A DNA stretch of 64,000 nucleotides from assembly GCA_038736355.1 (NCBI GenBank), contig JAVYML010000003.1, positions 302,397 to 366,396 on the forward strand. Reading direction: 5' to 3'. The translations under genes were made by a program, and so were the position numbers. Below are positions 1 through 8,801 of this stretch, one piece after another. Source of the DNA: Candidatus Hadarchaeales archaeon (GTDB lineage Archaea; Hadarchaeota; Hadarchaeia; Hadarchaeales; WYZ-LMO6). How positions within the stretch are numbered: the first letter of the stretch is position 1; every line of letters starts with the position of its first letter. Under the pieces are notes generated by a model, which had not been told where the DNA came from, made no database searches, and saw nothing but the letters and a program-made list of their open reading frames with translations.

Positions 1-416
1 TCCCTCCGCCTGCAATGTCCCAGACCGAAGGTATGACCCAGTTCGTGAACGGCTTCCTTTACCAGTCTCTCGAGGAAAAGATCTTCCCTCCCCTCCTCCC
101 CGTAAAAACTGGGACTCAACCTACGGAGGGAAACCAAGGCCCCCCGACCTGGACACTGGGCCAACCCGAAGACGAAGTTAAGACCTGGCGTATACAAATC
201 GACTTCCGTTATGGCCAGAATTCTTCCTTGGCATTGCCTCAGTACCTCCTTCAACACGATGGAAGCCTCGTATTGCCCCCTCTCCTTGCGGTAAGCCATT
301 CTCGGCACCTCCACTCGGGAAGAGGGAAGAAGCCTGAGCCTACCCCGGAAGGATTCCGATAGGGTGGGGCCCAATCCCAAAAGAATTCGGGGGGAAAGAT
401 CACCCACCGGAACCAT
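1..416 (-). CDS. amzA: Archaemetzincin, zinc metalloprotease (partial, C-terminus off the left edge)
   Basis: This minus-strand reading frame runs off the left edge of the window. The start is ATG at 416, preceded by a GGAGGT ribosome site at 421-426. The protein begins MVPVGDLSPRI and contains the zinc-binding motif HELGHTFGLGHC close to the edge, which is diagnostic of archaemetzincins (HExxHxxGxxHC plus downstream cysteines). About 138 residues are visible of the family's usual 170-190, so the remaining cysteines of the second zinc site are missing here. It diverges from the gene at 496 across an 80-base intergenic region. Family assignment rests on the motif and the N-terminal architecture; the physiological substrate of archaeal members is not known. 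Confidence 0.88.
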   Translation of the reverse strand, partial: MVPVGDLSPRILLGLGPTLSESFRGRLRLLPSSRVEVPRMAYRKERGQYEASIVLKEVLRQCQGRILAITEVDLYTPGLNFVFGLAQCPGRGALVSLRRLSPSFYGEEGREDLFLERLVKEAVHELGHTFGLGHCRRR

Positions 417-463
417 TTTGACCTCCAGGGTTTTCAAAGTACCCCCACCTCACTTTAGTCATC

Positions 464-474
464 TTTTTAAAAGG
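464..474 (+). promoter_or_regulatory. TATA box, divergent region between amzA and gene 496
   Basis: The A/T run TTTTTAAAAGG sits about 27 bases before the ATG at 496, the spacing expected for a leaderless archaeal transcript. It is nearly palindromic and could also serve the amzA gene on the other strand, which has its own Shine-Dalgarno and would then carry a short leader. Confidence 0.5.
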
Positions 475-495
475 TGCTTCCCCTCTCCCTTCGGA

Positions 496-1068
496 ATGGG
501 ACTGGAAGTCCTCATCCTCCTTCGCGGGCGGTGGGAACCGGAAGAGCTTGAGCTCCCAGAAACCATGGTCTGCAACGTGATGGAGGAAAACACCCTCCTC
601 GTCCCCCTTCCCCTGAGGGGGCCGAGATATTATCCCTGCGAGAACCCTCCACTGGAATATGCCGTTCCGGGCAAGGTTCCCCAGCTGGAGTTCGAGGTAA
701 TCCTGAGTGACTGGGAAAGTGGGGGTTTGGAAAAGGGAAGAGCAACCATCCTGTGTGGATGGAGGGGAGAGAGGCTTAAACCAGAATACGTGAGAAGAGT
801 TCCCCTTCCCTGTCAAGAAAACGCCCTTTTCTACTCCAAAGGACACGTAAGAATCACCGCCTATGCTTCTGGGGAGGTTCTCCTGGAAAAGTTCACCCCC
901 CTCCTCGATGAGGAGAAAAGAAGGATAGAGGTGAAGAGGGAAGTCCTCTGGAAGGGCTTTCCTCCCCTTCCCCCTCAACTCAAGGGGTTTGAAGAGGCGG
1001 TGAAAGCGGCCATGGAGAAGGCCAGATGTCAAGGTTGCAGGGAAATTCATTACGCCGACTTCGGATAA
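496..1068 (+). CDS. Hypothetical protein upstream of a corrinoid protein
   Basis: A 190-residue protein that I do not recognise. I start it at ATG 496 (MGLEVLILLRGRW) rather than at in-frame codons further upstream, because those would overlap amzA and its promoter and add a low-complexity leader. It has no signal peptide or membrane span, is rich in Glu/Arg/Pro, and ends with a CxxC pair (ARCQGC) followed by a short acidic tail. The corrinoid-binding protein follows after 31 bases on the same strand, so the two may share a function in methyl transfer. That link is inferred from position only. Confidence 0.6.
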   Translation: MGLEVLILLRGRWEPEELELPETMVCNVMEENTLLVPLPLRGPRYYPCENPPLEYAVPGKVPQLEFEVILSDWESGGLEKGRATILCGWRGERLKPEYVRRVPLPCQENALFYSKGHVRITAYASGEVLLEKFTPLLDEEKRRIEVKREVLWKGFPPLPPQLKGFEEAVKAAMEKARCQGCREIHYADFG

Positions 1069-1099
1069 AGTAAATAACTGCACTTCCCCCAATTTTTGG

Positions 1100-1750
1100 A
1101 TGCCCGAGAAAAAGGAAGTACTTGAAGCCCTCCTCGACTTCAAAGGAAGGAAAATCAGGGATTTTTGCCTGAAGAGGCTGGAAGAGGGAAAAAAGGCCTA
1201 CGAAATTTTGGAGGAACTCAACCAAGGATTGGAGGAAATAGGAAAGGGATACGAGAGCAAGGAGTTCAAGAGGTACTTCGAATCCGATCTCATCGTTTCT
1301 GGAGCCAACATGAAAAGGGCGATAGAATTGTTGAGGCCCTATCTCTCGGGAGGGGTTACTAAGGAAAGGAGAGGAAAAATCCTGCTCGGAACGGTTAAGG
1401 GGGACGTGCACGACATAGGAAAAACCGTGCTCTCCATCCTCCTCCAATCCAGCGGTTTTGAGGTGGTGGATTTGGGGGTAAATGTGGACAAGGAAACCTT
1501 CGTGAAGGGGGTGAAGGAGCATTTACCCCAGATAGTGGGGATGTCCGCCCTTCTCACCTCCACTGCCCCATACATGGAGGAAGTGGTGAAGGAGCTGGAA
1601 AGGGAAGGAATAAGGGAAAGGGTAAAGGTGATCGTTGGGGGAAGAGCAGTCACCGAAGAATTTGCCAGGAAAATAGGGGCGGACGCCTATGGGAAAGACG
1701 CCGTGGAGGGTGTGAGGAGATGCCTGGAGTTGGTAGGGAAAAGGGAATGA
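1100..1750 (+). CDS. Methyltransferase-cognate corrinoid protein
   Basis: A 216-residue cobalamin-binding protein of the MtaC/MtbC/MetH-like class. Residues 1-90 form the helical B12-binding cap. Residues 95-216 form the Rossmann-like domain with the DxHxxG motif at D102, H104 and G107, whose histidine is the lower axial ligand of cobalt. Such proteins carry a methyl group between a substrate-specific methyltransferase and an acceptor. No MtaB/MttB-type partner is visible, so its methyl donor is unknown. The stop overlaps the next start (ATGA). The reductive activator encoded at 2616-4217 is a plausible partner for reactivating its cobalt. Confidence 0.9.
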   Translation: MPEKKEVLEALLDFKGRKIRDFCLKRLEEGKKAYEILEELNQGLEEIGKGYESKEFKRYFESDLIVSGANMKRAIELLRPYLSGGVTKERRGKILLGTVKGDVHDIGKTVLSILLQSSGFEVVDLGVNVDKETFVKGVKEHLPQIVGMSALLTSTAPYMEEVVKELEREGIRERVKVIVGGRAVTEEFARKIGADAYGKDAVEGVRRCLELVGKRE

Positions 1751-2619
1751 GGATCTTCATACTTTACCGGGGACCCTTTGGGGAACAGATGGTAAACAAC
1801 TTGGTGTTGGGAGGGTTGGGTAGCTCTACCGTGGGGACCTTCGAACTCACACCGGAACTCTTGGAGGAAGAACACCCGGAGGAGAAGGACCTATGGAACA
1901 GGCTCTGGGAGGAGCCTCACCGCTACCTTCCCAAAAGCCTTCCCCACGTTAAGTGCGATTTGCTCTTGGTATTGGGGATCCATTCAAAACTCGGAGACCT
2001 GGTCCCACCCATCGCAGAGAAGATGGGGGCGAAAAGCATCCTTTACCCCATCGACGACCGTCAGCATCTCCCGGAGGGAAGGAAGACCATGGAAGAGGAA
2101 CTGGAGAAGAAGGGAATTCACATAGAATTCCCGGAGCCCTTCTGTGCCCTCGAAAGGAGCGAGGACCCCTTCGTCCAGGAGTTCTGCGAACGCTTCGGCA
2201 AGCCAAGGTTCAAGGTGAAGAGGGAAGGGGATAGGATAAAGGAGGTGAGGGTTCTGAGGGATACCCCATGTGGTTCCGCTCATGCTGTGGCGAAAAAAAT
2301 GCCCGGCTTTTCCTGCGGAGATCCCAGGGCCCTGAAGGAAAAACTCTTCTTCGAACACCACAACGAAGAAAACGAAAACTATTGCCTGGCGGAGATGGAT
2401 CCCCTCGCCCCCTACATGCAGGAGGCAGGGGATATCCTCGTGGATTCCTTCTTCGAAGCCTGCGGCCTCCCCACCACCAAGGACCTCATCCTCCAGGAGC
2501 TCAAGAAAGGAAGGGTAGATTTCCAGGAACTGAAAAGGAAGCTAGTGGAGGAGGAGAAGAGGTGTGAAACGGATAGGACCATAAGGAGAATCCTCAAAGA
2601 GCTTGGTTGGAACATCTAG
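1747..2619 (+). CDS. DUF166 family protein
   Basis: A 290-residue protein beginning MRIFILYRGPFGEQ, started at the ATG that overlaps the corrinoid protein's stop (ATGA at 1747-1750). The N-terminal sequence and the Cys/Asp-rich middle (DTPCGSAHAVAK, then GFSCGD) match my recollection of DUF166, a family found mainly in methanogens and acetogens. Its biochemical function is not established. Translational coupling to the corrinoid protein suggests a role in the same methyl-transfer or corrinoid-handling unit. The 3' end overlaps the convergent RACo-like gene by a few bases. Confidence 0.75.
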   Translation: MRIFILYRGPFGEQMVNNLVLGGLGSSTVGTFELTPELLEEEHPEEKDLWNRLWEEPHRYLPKSLPHVKCDLLLVLGIHSKLGDLVPPIAEKMGAKSILYPIDDRQHLPEGRKTMEEELEKKGIHIEFPEPFCALERSEDPFVQEFCERFGKPRFKVKREGDRIKEVRVLRDTPCGSAHAVAKKMPGFSCGDPRALKEKLFFEHHNEENENYCLAEMDPLAPYMQEAGDILVDSFFEACGLPTTKDLILQELKKGRVDFQELKRKLVEEEKRCETDRTIRRILKELGWNI

Positions 2620-4217
2620 ACACAGGGTGAGAAGGAAAGTTCCCCAACCAACCTGTACATCAGGTCGCTTTCGCTCTCCAAATTCAGGTACTCCACCCTC
2701 CTCGCCACTTCCTCCCCCTCCCTCCTCCTCCCTTTGGAAACGAGGGCCTGCCTAGCCCCCTCCAAGGCGGAGTTTCCAACCTTCTCCACCTTGTCGAGAG
2801 GGACGGAGGGAAGAAGACCTATGGCGTAGGCGTTTTCCACCCTTATATAGGTACCAAAGGCTCCTGCCAAGTAAACCTTCTCCACCTCCTCCACCCCAAT
2901 TCCATATTTTTCCAGCAGAACCTTTGTTCCCACACAAATGGCGGCCTTTGCCAGCTTCAGCTTGTCCACATCTTCCTCATCGATCTTGATCTCCCTTTCC
3001 CCTTTCGCTATCACCACTTCCTTTCTCCCTCCGGTGAACTTTCCGGTTTCATCCATGAAACCTTTGTTGAGCATTTCCGCCAGCACATCTATCAGGGCCG
3101 AACCGCAGAGCCCCACGGGTGGGAGATCGTCTATCGTTTCGTAAGCCACCCTCCCGCTCCCATCCATCTCCACCCTGCTTATCGCTCCCGAAATTGCACC
3201 CACCCCGCATTTTATGCCACTTCCCTCGAAGGCTGGGCCGGAAGCGCAGGAAGTGGAAATCATTCTTTCCCTGTTCCCCACGACTATTTCGGTGTTTGTT
3301 CCTATGTCCACGAGCAAACCTATTTCCTCCTTCCGGTGAAGGTCCGTGGCCAAAATACCCGCTACGGTATCGGCCCCTACAAAACCTCCTATCAAGGGCA
3401 GGGCATAGACATTGCCCATAGGGTTCATCTTGAGACCGAGCTCGGTCGGTTTCCTGTTCTGGGCCTCCAGGGTGAAGGGCTGGAAGGGAAAGACCCCCAG
3501 AGAAGCCACAGGATGGCCCAAGAAGAGATCCCTCATGGTGGAATTACCCACCACCACCATCTCGTATACATGTTCCGGCTTCACTCCCAGTCTCTCCACC
3601 ATACCGTTTACGGCCCTTCTCACCGCTTCCTCCAGCTCCCTCTGTCCCTCCTTCCTGGCATAGGCAATCCTGCTTATCACATCCCCCCCGTAAACCTCCT
3701 GAGGATTTTTCATGGAGGTTACTCCCAAAATCCTCCCCGTCTCCAAATCCACTGCATAGGCCACCAACGTGGTGGTGCCCACATCCAAGGCCAAGCCTAC
3801 TATCTCCCCCTCATATTCCCCCATTTTCCTCCTTTCTTCTTTCCATTCCCAAACCACCTCCCTTCCCTCCCTCCTCACTGCGGGTTCCAGCTTTACCGGC
3901 AGGATCTTTCCCTTCTCCAGGATTTTGTATCTCCTTTCCGGCACTTCCACGATGATCCTGCCTTCCTCTTCCTCCACCCTTGCCTGACAGGCAAGTCTCT
4001 CACCGGGTTTTACGAACTTGAGCTCGGCTTCGGTGAGGGGATTGAGACCCTCCCCCTCCACCTTCAAAAGGCATTGCCCGCAAACCCCTATTCCCCCACA
4101 GAGGGAAGGGAGTTCTATTCCAAGCTCCTGGCAGTAGGAGAGAAGACTCCTCCCCCTTTCCAACTTGACCTTTTTACCGTAATTCCTGAAGAAGAGCTCT
4201 CCCCTCTCCATGACCAC
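2616..4217 (-). CDS. RACo-type ATP-dependent reductive activator of corrinoid proteins (2Fe-2S, DUF4445/ASKHA)
   Basis: A 533-residue protein with an N-terminal [2Fe-2S] ferredoxin domain (C40, C46, C49, C77), a linker, and a large ASKHA-fold domain carrying phosphate-binding glycine motifs such as ALDVGTTTL and LLVDIGTNTE. This order is that of RACo, which uses ATP to reduce the inactive Co(II) state of the corrinoid iron-sulfur protein of acetyl-CoA synthesis. Methanogen RamA proteins instead carry C-terminal [4Fe-4S] clusters, so this is the RACo layout. It is the last gene of the cdh operon, 39 bases after cdhE, which fits activation of CdhDE. M3 is an alternative start. Confidence 0.88.
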   Translation of the reverse strand: MVMERGELFFRNYGKKVKLERGRSLLSYCQELGIELPSLCGGIGVCGQCLLKVEGEGLNPLTEAELKFVKPGERLACQARVEEEEGRIIVEVPERRYKILEKGKILPVKLEPAVRREGREVVWEWKEERRKMGEYEGEIVGLALDVGTTTLVAYAVDLETGRILGVTSMKNPQEVYGGDVISRIAYARKEGQRELEEAVRRAVNGMVERLGVKPEHVYEMVVVGNSTMRDLFLGHPVASLGVFPFQPFTLEAQNRKPTELGLKMNPMGNVYALPLIGGFVGADTVAGILATDLHRKEEIGLLVDIGTNTEIVVGNRERMISTSCASGPAFEGSGIKCGVGAISGAISRVEMDGSGRVAYETIDDLPPVGLCGSALIDVLAEMLNKGFMDETGKFTGGRKEVVIAKGEREIKIDEEDVDKLKLAKAAICVGTKVLLEKYGIGVEEVEKVYLAGAFGTYIRVENAYAIGLLPSVPLDKVEKVGNSALEGARQALVSKGRRREGEEVARRVEYLNLESESDLMYRLVGELSFSPCV

Positions 4218-4256
4218 CTTTTCTCCTCCTTCTTCCCTAATAAGAAGCGAAGGGGA

Positions 4257-5651
4257 TTACTTCCAGTGCTCGGCCAAGAACTTGGGGATGCCCGAGGAAT
4301 CCCTGGGCCCTATCATGACCTCCCACTCGAATCCCAACAGCTCCTCCAGTTCCCCCTTGTACCTGGCCGCCATTCCAGGTAGGATGACCTTCCTGTGCTT
4401 GACCTTTTCTTTCACGTTGGAGGCTTTGATGGCATCGGCTATGGTCTGGGCCGTCATCTTCCTTCCGGCGATGGAGGACTCCACGCTGAGACCACCCGTA
4501 TCCACCACGATGAGATAGGAGGGAACCTTCGAGTTTTCTATGTCACTTGCCACGGTGAAATAGGTGAGGGCAAAATTGGAGGTGACCATGACGGGAGAAT
4601 TCTCGTTCACTTCCCCGATGGCCCTCATCCCTGGCTCCACGCTGACGGGCTTCCTCGGATCCGTATAGATGTTCTCCCTCAGGATGATGAGGGGAAGCCA
4701 GGTCCAGATTTCTTCAGATTTCAGGATAATGAGGTCCGCATATCTGACCATCAAGATGGTGGCTAGGGCCGTTTCTTCCCAAGCCAATTCCTCGGGCTTC
4801 CTTCCCCCGTCCTCCCAGACCCTGGCGACGGAAGCTATCAAGGGAAAGCCCACTTCCGGATCTTCCCCCCTGATGGCAGTGTTCCTCAGAACGGTGAAAC
4901 AGTTCACCGTCTCCTTCAGCATCTCGCCGAAACCCGCCCCAGGATCCAAGAGGAGATCCTGGAGACCCCAGTTCATCATGGTCTTGGCCATCGACTTCAG
5001 GGTCTTCAGATCGAAGGGAGAATAGAGGGCAAGAGGACACTGGTACTTCAAAGCCAGTTCTCCCATTTCCTTCCAGTTCTCCTTGGTGGCGGCGTAAAGG
5101 AGTGGTCTTCTATCCTTCACGAGGGAAACTGCCTTTTCCATCACTCCTGGGTCGGTACACCAGAGCACCAGCGGAAATTTGGTGAGGGAAGCCTTTCTGA
5201 CGGTGGCCTCGAACTTGGAGGGGTCTCCCGAGACATACCTTGGAGCCAGCATGTCCAGCCTCAGGGTCTTCCCTATGTAGGAGTATCCGTATTCCTCCAC
5301 CTTCTTGATCCTCTTGAGCAGATCTACCTCGGAAAGGGTGTCCTCCAAGGTTAGGGCCAAAGGAACGGGGTTGAAATACCTGTATTCGTGCCTTCTCACC
5401 ACCAGCTGCCCACCCACCTTGATATCTCCTATTTTTACTTCCTTCACGGGAGGTTTCAGCATTTCCTGCAGTTTTTTAAGGTTGGCCTCCTGTCCCTTTT
5501 CCCACAGAGGAGGACATTCTTCAAGTGAAATGGTCCTCTCCGCCAACCTGGCGGCAAAAGCCATACAAACACCCGGTTCACACTTACCACAGTTGGTTTT
5601 GGGGAGGAGGGCATAGATGTCCAAAGGTCCAATCTTCTTTTTGGCTGCCAT
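4257..5651 (-). CDS. cdhE: CODH/ACS gamma subunit, large subunit of the corrinoid iron-sulfur protein
   Basis: A 464-residue protein. The N-terminal four-cysteine motif (C21, C24, C29, C46, in KTNCGKCEPGVC) binds the [4Fe-4S] cluster. A TIM-barrel domain follows that binds methyl-H4MPT, then a C-terminal corrinoid domain. It pairs with CdhD and carries the methyl group from the pterin to the A-cluster of CdhC. The start abuts the cdhD stop, and a GGGGTGA ribosome site lies within the cdhD end. Length and motif are normal for the archaeal subunit. Confidence 0.96.
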   Translation of the reverse strand: MAAKKKIGPLDIYALLPKTNCGKCEPGVCMAFAARLAERTISLEECPPLWEKGQEANLKKLQEMLKPPVKEVKIGDIKVGGQLVVRRHEYRYFNPVPLALTLEDTLSEVDLLKRIKKVEEYGYSYIGKTLRLDMLAPRYVSGDPSKFEATVRKASLTKFPLVLWCTDPGVMEKAVSLVKDRRPLLYAATKENWKEMGELALKYQCPLALYSPFDLKTLKSMAKTMMNWGLQDLLLDPGAGFGEMLKETVNCFTVLRNTAIRGEDPEVGFPLIASVARVWEDGGRKPEELAWEETALATILMVRYADLIILKSEEIWTWLPLIILRENIYTDPRKPVSVEPGMRAIGEVNENSPVMVTSNFALTYFTVASDIENSKVPSYLIVVDTGGLSVESSIAGRKMTAQTIADAIKASNVKEKVKHRKVILPGMAARYKGELEELLGFEWEVMIGPRDSSGIPKFLAEHWK

Positions 5652-6818
5652 TCACTTCACCCCTATCCAGGGCATGAAGGTAGGCTCACCCTTTTCTCCC
5701 ATGAGCCACTTTATCACATCCTTCATCGTCCTGATGGCTGCGGGATGCAGGGTGATGTAGAGATCGTTTCCAGCCATGAGCATGGCGAGGGCCATCGCCG
5801 TTTCCCACATGGGACCCCTGTACTCCCTGGGACCCATTTCCGGATTGTGTAACCAGGCCTCCCTCGCCCCCCAAGCATTGGCGGTGGCCGAACCCATGGG
5901 ACATTGGAGTTCTGCATCTCCCATGAGGGCTGCCAGCCTAATTCTTTCCATAATGGAGAAGGCATATTCTATCCCATACCCAAGGGGGGCAGAGGTGGGA
6001 TCGATCACTATCTGTTCCTTGGGTAGATACTCGTACAACCTACGGTTCAGTTCCTTCGCCTGGGCCATGTCTATGGAAGTCCAGGCCAAAACCACGTGAC
6101 CGTATTGCTTGGCAGCCTTCGCCACGGGTTCCCACATGTCCAAGTTGGCCGAGCTCAAAAGTACCCTCTCCCCCTCGCAGACCTCTGCTATTTTGGGAAG
6201 GAGCTTTGCATCCTTCTCGGGGTTCCCCGATCCTCCCACGATCAGTGGAACATCCACGGCCTGCAAGATGTTCTCCACCAGCTTGCAGGATTCTTCTATG
6301 GGAGTGTTCTTGGAATAGGGATCGCTGCTGACGAGCTCTATGTCCACCAGATCCGCACCGAACTTCTCCACCGCCAGCTTTGCCCACTTGATGGGATCTT
6401 CTATGGCATCCCCCAGTACCGCCCTAACGGGTCCTGGCAAGGGAACAGGCATGTCAAAGACATCACCTGCAATGGCTGGAGGATTGGGAAACTTTCCTTC
6501 CAGGAAGTGCCAAGGTGGAGCCGTTTCTCCCCCTATTTTCACAACCTTCCTCCTCGTTCCTCCATCGGCACTGGTCGCTCCCAGTGTAACCTCCGCTATG
6601 GAGCCTGGATATTCTTGCACGAAGGGAGAGAACTCGGCCTCCAACAGGGAAAGGGGCTTGGCTGGGACAGCCTCTTTGACCGGTGGTGGGACCACGGTCA
6701 TCAAAGGCCTGAAAATGAACCTTAGTTCTTCTAGAGTGAGATCCACCTTCTCCAGCTCGAGTTCATTCATTTCCCCCAACAGCCTCAGGATCTCATCAAG
6801 TGGGGAACCTTCCGTCAC
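5652..6818 (-). CDS. cdhD: CODH/ACS delta subunit, small subunit of the corrinoid iron-sulfur protein
   Basis: A 388-residue TIM-barrel protein of the CdhD/AcsD family, with characteristic stretches such as LGATSADGGTRRKVVKIGG and the region around VDIELVSSDP. It forms the heterodimer with CdhE that presents methyl-cobamide to acetyl-CoA synthase. It lies 12 bases after cdhC and directly abuts cdhE, so the two halves of the corrinoid protein are coupled. Nothing unusual was seen in the sequence. Confidence 0.95.
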   Translation of the reverse strand: MTEGSPLDEILRLLGEMNELELEKVDLTLEELRFIFRPLMTVVPPPVKEAVPAKPLSLLEAEFSPFVQEYPGSIAEVTLGATSADGGTRRKVVKIGGETAPPWHFLEGKFPNPPAIAGDVFDMPVPLPGPVRAVLGDAIEDPIKWAKLAVEKFGADLVDIELVSSDPYSKNTPIEESCKLVENILQAVDVPLIVGGSGNPEKDAKLLPKIAEVCEGERVLLSSANLDMWEPVAKAAKQYGHVVLAWTSIDMAQAKELNRRLYEYLPKEQIVIDPTSAPLGYGIEYAFSIMERIRLAALMGDAELQCPMGSATANAWGAREAWLHNPEMGPREYRGPMWETAMALAMLMAGNDLYITLHPAAIRTMKDVIKWLMGEKGEPTFMPWIGVK

Positions 6819-6830
6819 CCTCTTCCTCCT

Positions 6831-8276
6831 TTATCCCTTTTTCTTCTCCACCCTTCTGATGATCATCTTCTCGGCGAAGATCTTGGCATTCTTCAGCACG
6901 ATTTCGAACTCCATCCCACCAGCACCCGGCACTCCCACGGTAAGGGTGGGGGCCAACATGGGCGCACCTTCCGCAGGCGCTTCGGGAGCAGGTGCGGCGG
7001 CGGCTTCCTCGGCCTCCACCCCTTTCAATCCCTTTACACCCAATTTCTTCAGCTCCTCACTGGGCTCGACGATGGGATGATTATGGGCTTTTAAAAAGGC
7101 CTTGAGCTCTTCAATGTTCTTCACCTCTTCTTCGGTGGGTATCTTGTCCACCACATCCTTTGGTATGAAGTCCTTCACCCTTTCTTTGGCCTCCTTGGGA
7201 ATCCAAACCACCCTCTTCCATCCACCATCTGCCTGGAGGAACTTCGGAGATCTCATGTATTCGAACGAGATACCATGAAAGCCATCCACCTGCCTCCCTC
7301 CTGCCGTGGAATCCGCCATGGTAGAGAAAGGAACCCCGTTAACGGCGGGGCCCTTAAAGTCCCTGTGCACGATTCCCAATCCATCCACTTCTGGAATGTA
7401 GAAGGCGATAGCCTCAAAACACCCACAGGAAGTGTGCGGATAACCGAAGGCCGTGTAAAGCTGTACCCTTTGCACTGCCCCCAGGCTCTTGGCTTTAACA
7501 GATTCATTGGCCCCCTCCCACTCCCCCTTGAAGGGATCTATAACTTTCCCTATCTTGACTTCGTAGATGGGGCCCTTAGGATCTATCTTGGAGGCCGCCC
7601 TCCCATCGAACCAACTTATAGCACCGCAATTGGCATACCTTTGGGGTGTGATCACGCACACATGGGTAGGGGCGAAGGATTGACAGAGGGTACATCCATA
7701 GAAAACATCCACTTCTTCGTCCTTTAGGCCCCTTGCCCTCGCATCCCTAGCCTCATAAACTTTGAGGGCCTCAGGATAGAGCTTAGCCACTTCGGCCGGA
7801 TCCGTATAGAAAGTAACTTGAACTCTCTCGATGATGGGACACTCGCTGTGGTAGAGCCTGATGATCACCGCTCCCAGATGCTTCAGGGTGAAACCTTTCT
7901 GCACCGTCTTTTTGCTCACTCTGCACCAGATCGTGTTCCTTTGGTTGAGGTGCATGAAGCCCTCCACCCAGTTGGTGAAGTAGTGGATTCTCCTCTCGAA
8001 AACACCCTCCATCTCTTCCTCTAGGTCCTTTCCACCCACCTCCACCAAGATGGCAAAAGGAGTCTTGGTTCCTTCTGGCATGTCCTTGAAGTCTGGACCC
8101 ACTACCGTTACCTTTCCATCCTCCACCTGCTCTAGAGGTCTCACCCTCAAAAGTTCAAACTTGTGGGGAACATCCGGTCCACCCAGCTCCGCATGCATGT
8201 CCCCCTTCCTTATTCTCTCTCCCTCGTACACCACCCCTACGTCCACGGGGATGTCCGCGAACATTCCCGACTTCAT
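6831..8276 (-). CDS. cdhC: CODH/ACS beta subunit, acetyl-CoA synthase
   Basis: A 481-residue archaeal-type acetyl-CoA synthase, lacking the N-terminal CODH-docking domain of bacterial AcsB. The A-cluster ligands are in place: C195, C198, C207 and C217 for the [4Fe-4S] part, and the CGC motif (C284, C286) for the distal nickel. It joins CO, the methyl group from CdhDE and CoA into acetyl-CoA. An Ala/Pro-rich linker (about residues 410-445) separates a short C-terminal extension, as in methanogen CdhC. It overlaps the cdhB stop by 4 bases. Confidence 0.97.
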   Translation of the reverse strand: MKSGMFADIPVDVGVVYEGERIRKGDMHAELGGPDVPHKFELLRVRPLEQVEDGKVTVVGPDFKDMPEGTKTPFAILVEVGGKDLEEEMEGVFERRIHYFTNWVEGFMHLNQRNTIWCRVSKKTVQKGFTLKHLGAVIIRLYHSECPIIERVQVTFYTDPAEVAKLYPEALKVYEARDARARGLKDEEVDVFYGCTLCQSFAPTHVCVITPQRYANCGAISWFDGRAASKIDPKGPIYEVKIGKVIDPFKGEWEGANESVKAKSLGAVQRVQLYTAFGYPHTSCGCFEAIAFYIPEVDGLGIVHRDFKGPAVNGVPFSTMADSTAGGRQVDGFHGISFEYMRSPKFLQADGGWKRVVWIPKEAKERVKDFIPKDVVDKIPTEEEVKNIEELKAFLKAHNHPIVEPSEELKKLGVKGLKGVEAEEAAAAPAPEAPAEGAPMLAPTLTVGVPGAGGMEFEIVLKNAKIFAEKMIIRRVEKKKG

Positions 8277-8800
8277 TTTTCCAGCTCCTCCGCTATTTTT
8301 TCCAGGTTTTTATACCATTCCTCCGCGGAGAGGTTGGGGAAGGACCAACTACAATGAGGCTGATAAAATCTATTTAAAGATATCGTTCGCAGGTGGGGTG
8401 CAAAGGACTTCAAACCTGAACCCATCAGCCACTCCATGTAATAGGGACCCAAGCCCAGCATCAGCACTAGATCGTGGGGCTGCCCGTCCCCATGCAGGCT
8501 CCACTTGGGATCCGTGAGTCTCGAGCATATCTCCACCATGGCCATTCTAGCGGCCGGTTGTAATCCCCTCTTCTTGAGCTCCATGGCCATTTGTGCCGTC
8601 GCCACCACCGGCACCTTTCCTGCCTTGGCTATCCTCACGGCGTAATCCAACGGTTTTCCTCCCTCTTCCTTCAGCGCCTCCGTCCCTACCACGAAGAGGG
8701 GCCGCTTGGCCCTTTTGATGAGAACTGCTACTACCTCAGGCCTGGTGATGAGCACCGCCTTCACGGGTCCTGGAATCTCAGCCTTCTGCCACGGCTCCAC
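8273..8800 (-). CDS. cdhB: CODH/ACS epsilon subunit
   Basis: A 175-residue protein with the Rossmann-like fold signature of CdhB (RPLFVVGTEAL, and VATAQMAMELKKRG). The subunit forms the alpha2-epsilon2 CO dehydrogenase component with CdhA. Its exact role is unsettled; an electron-transfer or cofactor-binding role has been discussed for methanogens. It sits between cdhA (1 base away) and cdhC (4-base overlap), the standard archaeal order. Confidence 0.93.
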   Translation of the reverse strand: MEPWQKAEIPGPVKAVLITRPEVVAVLIKRAKRPLFVVGTEALKEEGGKPLDYAVRIAKAGKVPVVATAQMAMELKKRGLQPAARMAMVEICSRLTDPKWSLHGDGQPHDLVLMLGLGPYYMEWLMGSGLKSFAPHLRTISLNRFYQPHCSWSFPNLSAEEWYKNLEKIAEELEK

Positions 8801-8801
8801 T

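Noticed and set aside
400-1143. Long minus-strand open frame of 247 codons
   Set aside because: It is antisense to the gene at 496-1068, lacks a plausible start context, and has shadow-like composition; amzA and the plus-strand gene explain the region.
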